A stretch of DNA of 64,000 bases, from assembly GCA_030220185.1 (NCBI GenBank), contig JASPKZ010007527.1, positions 124,001 through 188,000 on the forward strand. The letters are read 5' to 3'. The notes beneath the pieces are model-generated. The model was not told where the DNA came from and made no database searches. It saw nothing but the letters and a program-made list of their open reading frames with translations. The stretch comes from Diploptera punctata (lineage: Eukaryota; Arthropoda; Insecta; Blattodea; Blaberidae). Position 1 is the first letter of the stretch; every line of letters starts with the position of its first letter. A program made the translations under genes and the position numbers. Shown here piece after piece: positions 32,040 to 41,964 of the stretch.

Positions 32040-32460
32040 CAAGCCAAGTTAGAAAAGCGTGAGGGAGAGGAGTAACAACCTCGTTAAAAAACAGGGTTCA
32101 GTTCGCCCGGCTGATAGTACCCTGTGAGGGCCCCTTATCTAGGGTACAGATACTGCTGCCTTGCAGTTCGTCATTGGTTTGACAAAGGCTAACCAAAAAT
32201 TACCTGGTCCTCCAGGTTGGGGGCTGATGTATCAGGCCAGCTCTCTGTTCGTCACAAAAAACATAATGCTAAAAAGAACATTGGAATGGTGTCCACCTGC
32301 AAGAAGGAGGAGAGGAAGACCTCGAAACTCATGGATGGAAGAAATAAGAACTGGAATGAGAGCAAGAGGACTGGAGGACATGGTTCGGATGGATAGAGAC
32401 GAGTGGAGAAGAAAAATAAAACTTTAGGCACAGAAAGATGTGTAAACATTAAAATTATGT
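32040..32460 (+). mobile_element. LINE-B-type element: 5' UTR-like sequence fused to 3' end
   Basis: 32040-32261 (GAGGAGTAACAACCTCGTTA, GATAGTACCCTGTGAGGG, CCTGGTCCTCCAGGTTGGGG) looks like a LINE 5' leader. From 32262 the frame reads LKRTLEWCPPARRRRGRPRN, SWMEEIRTGMRARGLED, RMDRDEWRRKIKL and stop at 32427. The whole RT is missing between them, so it could be an internal-deletion derivative. Confidence 0.5.
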
Positions 32461-32748
32461 ATATAAATTTAAAATAAAATGTGTTTTCTGAACATATCTG
32501 CTATTTCGCAATGAAAGGACCATTTGTCCCAACCTCCTGTGTGAAGCAGAATCCTAGAATTAAATCTAGAAGAAAAATATTACTTTATCTTACAGCTTCA
32601 ATAATATTGTTATTTTTATTCTGTATAATATGTATGGAGTTTTCCAAATAACCGATGCATTTGACACGACTGTTCGTTTTATTGGAGTGACCACGTTGCA
32701 GTGAATTAAACTGGAGACTGGGACCCGTGAAATGACCTTTGTGTTCAG

Positions 32749-32870
32749 ACGCTACTTGTGAGGTGCACCTTGTGTTGGGGTCAGAGCGCGTAAGGAAATG
32801 GCGGGTACATGACGTGCATGAAGAAGGAGGCCGTCACTTCAAGGAAGTGTACGTGAGTCACATGCTGCAG
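32749..32870 (+). other. Exon-like or transposase-scrap block
   Basis: GC-rich block after GACCTTTGTGTTCAG/AC, open as ATCEVHLVLGSERVRKWRV, HDVHEEGGRHFKEVYVSHML, up to a possible donor GCAG/GTGGGC. EEGGRHFKE resembles the GGRHFE-type C-terminus of some mariner-like transposases, so a transposon remnant is as likely as a host exon. 32461-32748 and 32871-33090 hold nothing recognised. Confidence 0.25.
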
Positions 32871-33148
32871 GTGGGCTGCGCTCCACAGGTGCAACAACTC
32901 TCTTTGCCAATACTAATTAATACTAAACAATAGTCCAACTTGTGTCCAAGAATTATCGTCTCAACACTTCCTGAAAATCGATTTTTAACCAACTAACCTA
33001 TAAATCTTAAAAACTAAATTAGTACAAAAAGCCACAAGAATATATAATAATAAATTGAGTTGGTGTTTACTTGATGAAAATCAATATTTATTAATTAAAT
33101 AAAAATAAAACCTAGTTTTATTTGGTTTTCATATTTATTATATAATTC

Positions 33149-33190
33149 AGTGACAGCTGTTTCGGTACACTGTACCTTCTTCAGACATGT
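33149..33190 (-). ncRNA. Hammerhead core in left palindrome arm
   Basis: Minus strand CTGAAGA, AGGTACAGTGTACC, GAAA, CAGCTGTCA; identical core to the one at 29172-29215. Confidence 0.7.
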
Positions 33191-33511
33191 TAACAAATTA
33201 TGAATTGTGTTCCAACTGATCTAAGCAACAATACAACAATATTTATTTAAATTTTTAAATTTAACAAAGGGGATTCATTCAAATCAAGTTGAGAATTTAA
33301 CAGTTTTTTACTACTTTTAAATTTATTAATTTCTACAGCCTCCAAAAAATATCTAACTTCTTACCCTTATCACAAATATGTAAAATTTCAAAATTTGGAT
33401 CGAAATATTTGTGATAAGGGTAAGAAGTTAGATCTTTTGGAGGCTGTAGAAATTAATAAATTTAAAAGTAGTAAAAAACTGTTAAATTCTCAACTTGATT
33501 TGAATGAATCC

Positions 33512-33860
33512 GATTCCGATTGAGGGTCTTTCCACTTTTCAGCGGTTGCCCTTTTACCAGCCGGCTGCTGGCCCTTCACATCCACATGTGTCAATCACAG
33601 AGGTAGATGATCAACAGCCAATGTAGGGGTGACATGTGGTTAGCATGTCGAGTCCCCCAGCCGTTATAGCTGGTTCCTCAACCTGGAGCCGCTATTTATT
33701 GTAGCTACCCAATTGCCTCACGATGCTGAGTGGGCACCGGTCCCATACTGGCCGAAATACCATGAGAAAATTTCTTCCCCCATGGAGACTCGAACCAGCG
33801 CAAGTCCCGTAGCTCTGCGCCAAGGCTTCCTACCTTAACCGCTCGGCTACGGCGCGGGAC
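33512..33860 (-). mobile_element. SINE-4 with 11-bp TSD
   Basis: Minus strand: GCGCCGTAGCCGAGCGGTTA, a Ser/Leu-type tRNA head, then B box GGTTCGAGTCTCC at about 33788-33800, a 240-bp body (GTATGGGACCGGTGCCCACT, GGCCAGCAGCCGGCTGGTAA) and GACCCTCAATCGGAATC. TGAATGAATCC flanks it at 33501-33511 and 33861-33871. About 349 bp, apparently complete. Confidence 0.85.
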
Positions 33861-33954
33861 TGAATGAATCCCCTTTGTTAAATTTAAAAATTTAAATAAA
33901 TATTGTTGTATTGTTGCTTAGATCAGTTGGAACACAATTCATAATTTGTTAACA

Positions 33955-34000
33955 TGTCTGAAGAAGGTACAGTGTACCCGAAACAGCTGTCACTGAATTA
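33955..34000 (+). ncRNA. Hammerhead core in right palindrome arm
   Basis: CTGAAGA, AGGTACAGTGTACCC, GAAA, CAGCTGTCA. One extra C lies between stem II and GAAA relative to the other two cores, which would disturb the junction. Confidence 0.65.
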
Positions 34001-34090
34001 TATAATAAATATGAAAATCAAATAAAAACTACGTTTTATTTTTATTTAATTAAAAAATATATAATACTTTGCATTGTCCTCCCTTTTATA

Positions 34091-34405
34091 GGGAAGTGAG
34101 ATTTATACATTAACATAAAGAGACAGGAGCAGAATCAAAGCTACGGACATGAAATTTCTCAGGAGGGCAGCAGGTTACACTCTTTTAGATCGGAAAAAGA
34201 ATGAATAAACTTTAGAACAATTAGAAGTAGAATCAGTAGAAGAAAAAACTCAACAGATATAATTTAAACTGTACTGTCTAGACCATGTAAAAAGAATGGA
34301 TCATTCAAGAATTCCAAAAATAATCATGCAATATAAACACAAAGGACATCGTCGACCAGGAAGACCTCTTAAAAGATGGGGCCGTAACAGGTCTACAAAG
34401 GCCTA
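34091..34405 (+). mobile_element. LINE-C 3' end, decayed
   Basis: MKFLRRAAGYTLLDRKKNE, then stop, ...VKRMDHSRIPKIIMQYK, HRRPGRPLKRWGRNRST. At least three stops. Confidence 0.7.
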
Positions 34406-34425
34406 ATTCGTGACGGATATAATTC

Positions 34426-34592
34426 TTCTGCACGTGTGTTTGTCACTGAACTCCTAAAAAACAGGACCGATTTTGATCAAATTTTCGTGTCCTTGGATAG
34501 TTTACATTCAAAATTGAACCCTTTAAAACCATTTGCTGTAGGAGTTCACCTCAAATGAAAACTTAAAATTCGCTCTATAGGTCACAATCCCT
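34426..34592 (+). mobile_element. Helitron-like 5' fragment
   Basis: CTGCACGTGTGTTTGTCACT, CGATTTTGATCAAATTTTC and GTAGGAGTTCACCTCAAATG match the 5' side of the elements at 2608 and 4266. Cut where LINE-A begins. Confidence 0.5.
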
Positions 34593-34594
34593 CC

Positions 34595-35938
34595 ATGGTA
34601 TCTTTACCTTGTCGTGGTGGAGTGGCTTGCGTGCTTAAATGATCCTGAGAGCTATGCCGGCGGTAGCATTGCTGCAGATAGGGTTACCCATGCCGGACTG
34701 GTCGAAGGTGATAAGCCAGACGAAAAAAGTACCTTGGTCGAAAGAGTGACGATCTTTCGCCGTAAAAATACAACCGTCAAGAAATGCGGACATGGATTCA
34801 ACTGGGGTAAAATTTTCCGGAGGTCAAATAGTCCCCCATTCGGTTCTCCGGGCGGGGACTACCTCAGGGAACCCATGCCAAAGGCTCAAACACAGGGACA
34901 TGTTCCTAGGAACATGGAATGTTAGGACTTTATACAATAGCGGGGCACTAGAGATATTAACGCGGGAATTGGATAAATCGCCCTTGGATATAGTCGCTTT
35001 ACAGGAAGCTAGGTGGCCAGGAGTAGGTAGTCAGGAATCAGGAAGCTTTGCATTATACTACGGGGGTGCAGAATGACCTGAATTTGGAACGGATTTTTTA
35101 CTCCGAAGGAGGATCCTATCCGTTATCCGAGATATTAAGTTTGTTAGTGATAGGATATCATACATAATTCTAAAGGGTAAACGACATGATTTTATAATTG
35201 TAAATGTTCATGCCCCCACAGAAGATAAAGATGACAAGATCAAGGATGAGTTCTATGAAGAATTAGAATGCGTATTTGGTAGCCTTTCACGATATCATAT
35301 GAAAACTGTCTTAGGAGATTTTAATGCAAAAGTGGGGCGGGAAGATATATTCAAACCAACAATAGGCAAATTCAGTCTTCATGAAGATAGTAACGACAAT
35401 GGGGTTAGATTAGTCACATTTGCCACATCAAAGAATCTGATTGTTAAGAGCACAACATTTCAGCATAAGGATATTCATAAATACACCTGGACGTCCCCAG
35501 ATGGAGAAACTTGGAACCAGATAGATCATGTATTAGTGGATAAACGGTGGCACAGTAGCATCATTGATGTTAGATCAGTTAGAGGGATAGACTGCAATTC
35601 GGATCATCATCTGGTCAGAGTGAAAATTAGACAACGGCTATCGCTTATGAGAGGAACAAACGCTAAAGATGATTCAGAAAAATTTCATTTAAACAATTTA
35701 AAAAAATGATGAAATGCGGCAAGAATACCAAATCAAAATTGCTAATAGATTTGAAGTACTGGAATCTTCAGATGACAATGTGGCAAGCGAAGAAGAAACT
35801 GATATAAATAAAGAATGGGAGGCTATAAGAGATACTATTAAATTGTCAGCATCAGAAAGCATTGGTTGTTTAAAAAAGAGGCAAAACAAGAAATGGTTTG
35901 ATGAGGAATGTGCCGACATATACAAATATGGAAAAGGA
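34595..35938 (+). mobile_element. LINE-A 5' half with APE endonuclease
   Basis: The leader begins near CCATGGTATCTTTACCTTGT. The APE-type endonuclease starts near 34905: GTWNVRTLYNSGALEILTRE (Asn motif), DIVALQEARWPG (catalytic Glu), an in-frame TGA at 35074-35076, then FIIVNVHAPTEDKDD, KTVLGDFNAKVGREDIF, YTWTSPDGETWNQIDHVLVD and CNSDHHLVRVK (terminal SDH). A frameshift in an A7 run near 35700-35706 is followed by MRQEYQIKIANRFEVLESSD to KKWFDEECADIYK, the linker toward the RT. It stops at (ATT)n, so RT and 3' end are missing. Two lesions in about 1.1 kb make this the best endonuclease copy here. Confidence 0.85.
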
Positions 35939-36014
<76 letters not shown>

Positions 36015-36034
36015 TATTATTATTATTATTATTA
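35938..36034 (+). repeat. (ATT)n microsatellite
   Basis: About 31 ATT units with one phase slip, directly at the truncated 3' side of the LINE-A 5' half. Confidence 0.95.
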
Positions 36035-36129
36035 TTCGCAAATTAAGATATAAAACACACAAGACTAAATGTCTTTCTGGAAGATGTTATTAGGACCCAT
36101 CCTCTGTTATGACAAAGTGGTCTGGATCA

Positions 36130-36725
36130 TGCGCACTTAAGAAGAAATTTACGTAATGGTAACATTGAGCAAAAAAAATAAATAAACTTTTTTTTTTGTC
36201 TCTGAAAGAAAAATATGTGATTCTCATAGTATTTTTTCTCCTGAATTCAAATATGATATCGGTTTTTCTCCATCACGCAAGTTTTCCGAGAGACAGGCAT
36301 TTATAATTTCAAACACTTTAATATTTTCTACATTCGTAACTACACAATATTGGAACATTCGGACTCACCTAGAAAGTAAGAAATGACGATTTTCTGCTAT
36401 ATTTCGCCTGTGGAGCATCCCTCTTGATGGTCCAACAATAATCGGCCAGCATATTAGGATTACATTAGCCTTGATATCTCTTTTCCATAGCTGAAATCTC
36501 CTGAGTTAGCTCATTTGGTTTTATTTTACAATGGACAAATGGACGAAATAACGTTTATTAAAAAAATAATTATTTAAATCCATTAATTGAAATTGAAATA
36601 AAACAAAACTGTGGGCGATGGAGAAATTCCGAATACACATTTGAAAACACGATAAAAAACTGCATTAAGTACAACTATTGGTACTCATGAGACAAAAATC
36701 ATGTTGACCAGTGTTATGTACTCGG
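36130..36725 (-). mobile_element. Element Z, internally deleted copy
   Basis: Reverse of the copy at 62208-63050: CAAACATTTGAATTCAGGAG-like left part, MEKRYQ... and WTIKRDAPQAKYSRKS-coding scrap at about 36375-36510 followed by TTTCTAG/GTGAGTCC, and GTACCAATAGTTGTACTTAA near its minus-strand 5' end. One unit of the 70-bp block that is tandem at 62225. Confidence 0.7.
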
Positions 36726-36859
36726 AACTTAAACATTTTAGACACAGGCATTTATACTACAAACGAAATGAAGTCACAGGACAAGAGCTTAAAATAACTA
36801 TTTGCTGATTGCAGGTAAAACTGGTTTCATACGTGAACAGGTTGTACCAACAAAATATT

Positions 36860-36960
36860 AAAACATTTAAAACTGTTATTTATTTGTGTTTGTGGTGAAC
36901 ATGTGAAGAAGATACAGCGCATACGAAACAGCTTCCATCAGTATTGATTAAACAAATAAT
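36860..36960 (+). mobile_element. Penelope-like 3' fragment with degenerate hammerhead
   Basis: AACATGTGAAGAAGATACAG, then CGCATACGAAACAGCTTCC, aligns with the hammerhead cores at 29172 and 33955. The first C of CUGAAGA is G here and stem II is mispaired, so it is probably inactive. Confidence 0.5.
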
Positions 36961-36965
36961 TATGC

Positions 36966-37638
36966 CTATTCAACTCACGCCCCAAATGGGAGTCAATGAC
37001 CAATCACATTTCACTGATTTTTTATTTTACAACCAATCACAGTCGTGTTTCGCCTAAAATTTACCAACTAAAGTTTATCATAATAAAGAAAGCACCTCTA
37101 TTTTAACTTTCCGAATAGGTCATAGCATTATTTTGCAGTGACTGACCTCCTGAGAAATACGGCTACCAGATTGTATATGTCATATAATGTGGTAGCTTCC
37201 CGTTGCTTTCCACACCGGTGAAGGATGATGATAATGATAAGGATAATGATGCTGGCCAGATGATTTTCGGGGACCGTTGGTCCCTAAGCTTCCTGGCATT
37301 TTGTCTTACAGGTGAGGAAAAACCCCGAAAAAACCTCACCAGGAGACTGTCCCGACCGGGAATCAAACCCGGGCCCGCTGCGTGTGAAGGCAACACGCTA
37401 TCTCGACACCACATTCATGCACTATATATACAATCTGGTAGCCGTATTTCTAACACGCTCAGTCACTGCAAAATAATGGTCAGACCTGTTCAGAATATTA
37501 AAAAGGAGGAGCTTTCTTTAATATGGTAATTATAACACTGATAAATATTTCGTGAAACACGACTCTGATTGGTTGTAAAACAGAAATCATTGAAACGTGA
37601 TTGGTCATTGAGTCCCATTTGGGGCATGAGTTAAATAG
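36966..37638. mobile_element. Element X, palindromic form, with SINE-1a in the centre
   Basis: The left arm starts CTATTCAACTCACGCCCC; the right arm reversed starts CTATTTAACTCATGCCCC. Each arm is about 215 bp and runs to GGCTACCAGATTGTATAT. Both arms match the 5' part of element X at 15637. No TSD resolved. Confidence 0.75.
37188..37411 (-). mobile_element. SINE-1a, truncated both ends
   Basis: Minus strand: TGTCGAGATAGCGTGTTGCC, B box GGTTTGATTCCCGG, body, (CAT)n-like middle, ending in the GGAAAGCAACGGGAAGCTAC part of tail 1a. Confidence 0.8.
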
Positions 37639-37818
37639 TCGGGGTAATGTTCTTCCAGTGACGTCATTAAAAATGTTTTCCACTGAACAGGGAAGGCATG
37701 TTGCTTCTCTCTTCTAAACATCGAGTAATTTTCTGTTACTTTTTCAGATTTAACCTTGACATATTTTAAAAATCGTAGAAATTAAAGCGTTACTGACAAT
37801 CTTTGCTCATTAACAAGA

Positions 37819-38006
37819 TGTCGTCGGCAAAACAGACACAAAGAGGAGGGGATTTAGTGCTCTGTGGCGCCTGTTTTTACAGCTCCGCAAATTGTACGTC
37901 CTACACCAAATGCAGATTTAACCCTGATCCGTCCTACACTCCATATTTGCTACACAACTGTCCATTCTCAGGTCAAACACTGGTTATTTTTTGGCTATTC
38001 AACTGA
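37819..38006 (+). CDS. Doubtful small ORF, 62 codons
   Basis: The ATG in ACAAGATGTCGTC opens MSSAKQTQRGGDLVLCGACF, with six Cys in the first 50 residues, and ends FWLFN. A possible donor CTCAG/GTCAAA lies at 37971. Composition is slightly less AT-rich than the flanks. No family recognised. It may be chance. Confidence 0.2.
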
Positions 38007-38094
38007 TTGTCTCACATAAAACTGCTGCATTTGTACTTAGTTTAGGAGCTGTATAAAACTATATTACATGACGCGACATGCAGAGAAAGGCCCT

Positions 38095-38435
38095 TGTCAT
38101 ATGTTCCGGCTGCTGGCCTCTCATCTACATGTGCTATTTACAGACATGGAGTATCATTTTGTCAGAAAATAATGTTTTTCTTATATTAAACTGTGGGTCC
38201 CGAGTCTTAAAAGATCCATAAGTCTGAATAAAAATACCTCTAAGCAAAATTTTCCAACCTCGTCACCCTAGTAATACCTTAGTTGCCTCCTAGATGTCTC
38301 ATTGAGTCGGTGTGTTGACCGCATGGCACTCATGACATCTATACACAAATAAGGTAACTAAATGAATTTGGTCTAGTAACTCCTTACAAAGGAGAGGTCA
38401 TGGCTCAACAATGGTCTGCGCCATTATATATTTTT
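38095..38435 (+). mobile_element. SINE-3 fragment preceded by a SINE-4 scrap
   Basis: 38195-38435 (AAAGATCCATAAGTCTGAAT, CTAGTAATACCTTAGTTGCC, CATTGAGTCGGTGTGTTGAC) is the SINE-3 body. 38095-38150 (GGCTGCTGGCCTCTCATCTA) matches antisense SINE-4. The tRNA head is missing. 38436-38674 holds a short (TA)n and nothing else recognised. Confidence 0.55.
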
Positions 38436-38674
38436 TTTTATTTAAGGGCCCCACCACCTCGGTCTTAATGCCCATATCCGCAGGTCTGCTATTTATTATC
38501 TAGCGTGATTTCTTTATTTAATTCATTATACTTTTACAGAGTGCGACCAGTTGAAACTTAAGCTGTTTACAGTTACATTACATTATGGTTTCTTAATATA
38601 ATTTTGTTTCTTATACAATGTAATAATAATAATATACATAAGATGGAAGTATTAATCTTATATATATATATCTT

Positions 38675-39205
38675 CGGGTTTTTACAGCTGCTGCCGTCTT
38701 CCCGTGCCAAACCTCCAAAGCCTACGGTCTTGGGCATCTTCGATGCTTAGCCCTCTAGCTTGCATTATTGTATTCATGTTTTCCTTCCATGTTAACCTTG
38801 GTCTCCCTCTTTTCTTCTTTCTGTTCGGATGCCATTCATATAGTTGCTTCGGCCGTCGCTCATCTTCCATTCTTAAGACATGTCCTAACCACTTTAGTTC
38901 CTTCTCCTCAATTCTTTCAATTATGCTTTCTTCTGCTTCCATTATGTTTCTAATTTCCTTATTTGTGACATGTTCTAATTTAGACTTTCTGGCACTTCTG
39001 CGTAAATAATCCATTTCTAGAGCTATTAGTCTATTCTTGTAGTACTTATTGATTGTCCATACCTCACTTCCGTACATTGCAACAGATTCCACCAATGTTT
39101 TACCAATATACTTTTTTGTGTCTTTCCAAATATGTTTATCCCACCATATGGAATTTAACGATGATATTATTTTGCTACTCAATTCAATTCTATGTTTTAT
39201 GTTCT
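38675..39205 (-). mobile_element. LINE-B-type 3' part, open 166-codon frame
   Basis: ORF 38682-39182: SSLNSIWWDKHIWKDTKK, ESVAMYGSEVWTINKYYKNR, ALEMDYLRRSARKSKLEHVT, EKELKWLGHVLRMEDERRPK, KKKRGRPRLTWKENMNTIMQ, RRLWRFGTGRRQQL. It covers the post-catalytic RT thumb and the C-terminal basic domain. The intact frame suggests a younger insertion. It differs from the 5854 copy at many positions, so it is a separate subfamily. Confidence 0.8.
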
Positions 39206-39268
39206 CTTAATCTTATATCTACTTAACCTAAACTTAATGTTACAATTTATCAAGTACACATATTGATA

Positions 39269-39574
39269 GGGGCACGCCGTAGCGTAGTGGTTAAGGCACT
39301 GAGCTACAAGCCGGAGGGTCGAAGGTTCAAGTCCCGTTGGGGTCAGAATTTTTAAACTGACCCAAACCCTCTGGCGGCACTATGGCCCTGGGGTCGACTC
39401 AGCCTCTAACGGAAATGAGTACCAGACGCTTGTTCTGGGGTAAAGGCGGCCGTCACGCAGGGCTGACAACCCGGCTGACATCAAGTGCCGATTGTCTAGA
39501 AAAAGTGGGAGCCTTAACCTCCTACTACCCCAAGGGCCTCCTGAGGCCTGTTGTGGGATCACTTTACTTTACTT
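39269..39574 (+). mobile_element. SINE-2, full length, 14-bp TSD
   Basis: GGGGCACGCCGTAGCGTAGT, B box AGGTTCAAGTCCCG, complete body, ending GATCACTTTACTTTACT. TACACATATTGATA flanks it at 39255-39268 and 39575-39588. A good reference copy for the family. Confidence 0.95.
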
Positions 39575-39628
39575 TACACATATTGATAATTCTAACTTCT
39601 AATTCTATCGTTGATTTCCTCGTCTTCA

Positions 39629-40060
39629 GCTCGTGTGGGTAAACTCCGCGATCAACTTGTAGTTATCTTTCTGCATCCAGAACCGCAAAGGAAGAGGCCA
39701 GGCCTCGTTGCTAGTTGTCTTCTGATAGCCGCTTGCACGTCTGCGATCTGACAGTTGCATAGAGGGGAGTCTCTCGTGCAGTTTGCCTCTAAAATGTCCA
39801 CGTCCTGAGAGCAATTGTGTGACGGCCTTATCCATGACATTTTCATGCGAGTTTTCACGTTTGGCAGGAATTCGTATGTTGTTCTGCCATGTATTTCGTT
39901 GTGCCAGCGATGTTGCAATTTTTCTTGGAGATGGTCTTTAAGCATTCTTTTTGTGGCTTCTCGCCCCTCGGGCTCTTCGTACATGTCTGGTGTAAGCAAA
40001 AGGTCGTTATAGATAGATAGACTTACATTAAACGTTCTATGAAATAAACCAAAGTGCATT
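39629..40060 (-). mobile_element. LINE-G C-terminal fragment (R1/LOA-like)
   Basis: Minus strand: QHRWHNEIHGRTTYEFLPNV, KTRMKMSWIRPSH, then a frameshift to the other frame (AVTQLLSGRGHFRGKLHERL) and SPLCNC. The pattern GR.TY.FLPNV......PSH...Q.L.GHG.F..KL........C.C is the C-terminal region of R1/LOA/Jockey-type elements as I know them. Confidence 0.65.
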
Positions 40061-40170
40061 ATGGGACAGGTGTAGAAAGTTCTTTAACTACCTGCCGCTG
40101 TACACTTACATAATTTACATATCTGGACGATCATGTAACCAGAATAATGTCTGTTCATCTTAAACTAGGT

Positions 40171-40388
40171 TTCCGGGCTGTAGTCCGTGGTCTTGAGGCT
40201 TGTAGTTCCCCGACGTTTCGCCAGAGACTGCGTCCGGCATCCTCAAGGGTTGTGTTCAGGCTGGCAATTTTGTACACTCCCTGTCCTGTTTATACAGTCT
40301 CAAAACAACCCTTGAGGATGCCGGACGTTGTCTCTGGCGAAACGTCGGGGAACTACAAGCCTCAAGACCACGACCTACAGCCCGGAAA
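40171..40388. mobile_element. Second Penelope-like palindrome with hammerhead-like arms
   Basis: Arms of about 83 bp (40171-40254 and 40306-40388) around a 51-bp centre. Each arm read outward contains CTTGAGGATGCCGG, CTCTGGCGAAACGTCGG: a TGAGGA box, a GCC/GGC stem II and GAAAC-GTC. The first conserved C of CUGANGA is U, so cleavage is doubtful. It is a different family from 33091. Confidence 0.55.
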
Positions 40389-40430
40389 TCTACTTCAAGA
40401 TCATCATAATAACTCCGGCCGTGAAAGCCT

Positions 40431-41180
40431 TCTTCTTCTTCTTCCTTCCAAGTATTAGGCCAAGACCTGTTACGATGCTATAGCAAATTTTCCCCCCAGC
40501 GTTTCATAGCACGGCCCAGAGATCTTCGTCCTCTTGGTATATAATTATAAACAGCTTTGGGGATCCGATTTGAACTCATTCTTTCAAGATGGTGTTTCCA
40601 ATTTAGTTGGTACTGTTTAATATATTCCAAAATTGGCGTAGTCTTCAATTCTTTTAAGATATCGGTGTTCTTTTTCCGATCCCATCTGGTGTAACCCGCT
40701 GTTCTGCGCATGAATCTCATTTCACAAGCCGTTATTCTGCTTTCATGTTGTTTTCTTAGTGTCCATGCTTCACTACCATAGGTCAACACTGGTCTAGCCA
40801 AAGTGTTATATAAACGTAATCTGGTGTTTTTTTTTGTACAAGGGATGGTTTCATAACTTGATTAATAATTCCTAAACTTTTATTATAACTAGTAACTTTT
40901 TGAGGGATATCCTTTTCATCCAGATAGAGAGATAATATCCAAGATATTTAAATTGATTAGATCTCTCTAAAATTTTATTCTGGAGACAGATTTTACTTTG
41001 TATGGGGTCCTTCCCATGAAATGCCATAATTTTAGTTTTGTTAATTGATATTTTCGTATTAAATTAGGCAGCTATTTTTTTGTAAATTATAAATTGTTCG
41101 TTGCAAATTATTTTCGGAAAGTGCCAGAAGAGCTAAATCGTCTGCAAAAAGAATAGCATTGAGTTTGAGGTTCCTATTGA
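40431..41180 (-). mobile_element. LINE-C with FADD catalytic motif and (GAA)n tail
   Basis: Minus strand: LNAILFADDLALLALSENNL (FADD at 41137-41148), NINTNKTKIMAFHGKDPIQS, a frame break, then ORF 40801-40478: MARPVLTYGSEAWTLRKQHE, ACEMRFMRRTAGYTRWDRKK, SSNRIPKAVYNYIPRGRRSL, GRAMKRWGENLL. The tail is (GAA)n, seen as CTTCTTCTTCTTCTTCC at 40430-40446. It is the longest LINE-C piece in the window. Confidence 0.85.
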
Positions 41181-41214
41181 TGGGTATATATCATATTAAT
41201 GTCTGTTTGTACAA

Positions 41215-41605
41215 CATTACGTGCCTCACGGGTGTTCAGTAGCGGGAGTTTCTTAACGAAGCTAATTTAGTTGCCCTTATTTACGTACACATGTCAAGGA
41301 GTGGCATGTGGTTAGCACATCGCCTCAATGAAACATCTTGTAGGCAACTAAGGTATTACTTGGATGGATAACGGTAGGTTAAATAATGCACAGATACCTC
41401 TTTATTCAGGCTTATGGATCTTTTACGAGCATCAAAATCATCAGACTGGGGATGCACGATTTAAAATCCCACCCGGAGAGCTCGTTTCCAGGATTTTTCC
41501 ATCCTAAAAAATCCATCAAGCAGAGCTGGATTTGAACCCGTAACCCTCAGAACTGGAGGCAAGGAGCGCTACCGTGACCGAGTTCTATGCCATGTTGGCT
41601 TGTAA
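41215..41605 (-). mobile_element. SINE-3, longest copy
   Basis: Minus strand: tRNA-like head CGGTCACGGTAGCGCTCCTT, B box GGGTTCAAATCCAGC at about 41529-41543, a GATGGATTTTTTAGGATGG box, then CGTAAAAGATCCATAAGCC, AAGTAATACCTTAGTTGCC and the end near CACCCGTGAGG. Five other partial copies are in the window. Confidence 0.65.
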
Positions 41606-41654
41606 GAGAATTATAAATAAAAATTGGACTTATAAGAGAAATGGAAATAAAGAT

Positions 41655-41732
41655 TGGACTGTGTTCGAACCCAGAACTTGCAAGTGCGAGGTGTCATGAG
41701 TATGAGTTGTCCTGCGACCACTAAAAATAATA
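41655..41732 (-). mobile_element. tRNA-like SINE head
   Basis: Minus strand TTTAGTGGTCGCAGGACAAC (A-box region) and TTCTGGGTTCGAACACAGTC (B box). No acceptor pairing seen. 41733-41964 has only a short (TATTC)n run at 41945-41962. Confidence 0.4.
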
Positions 41733-41964
41733 ACTTTTTTATCTTGATAGCATTATTTGCTGTTGAGTCATTTAATCGATGTAAAAACATATTCAACACA
41801 AAATGACTTCGCTTTTATATAATTGTTATTTACTGCTTCAGACAGTAACTTGTTTATGAAGGTCAACAAATACATTTCCTGTTTTTTTAACTCAAAACAA
41901 TTCCGAGACAAATTTTGATACCAAACAGTCATATGTCTAGGAATTCTATTCTATTCTATTCTAC

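Larger units (their letters stand above)
33091..34053. mobile_element. Penelope-like palindrome, two 291-bp arms, interrupted by SINE-4
   Basis: Arms 33091-33381 and 33406-34053 (minus the SINE-4 insertion and one TSD copy) are reverse complements around a 24-bp centre, about 291 bp each. Reading outward, each arm encodes a Penelope-like C-terminus (KGKKLDLLEAVEINKFKSS, KKLLNSQLDLNESPLLN), then a 3' region with a hammerhead core, and ends in AATAAAAATAAAAC. The KKL..LE..EI..F string is what I know as the end of the GIY-YIG domain of Penelope-like elements. Two 5'-truncated copies thus meet tail-out. Confidence 0.8.

Noticed and set aside
35714..36093. ORFs with long Ile, Tyr or Leu runs at (ATT)n tracts (also 17857-18278, 54616-55165, 56100-56399)
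   Set aside because: Homopolymer runs come from ATT/AAT repeats, and only the flanking LINE parts are coding-derived.
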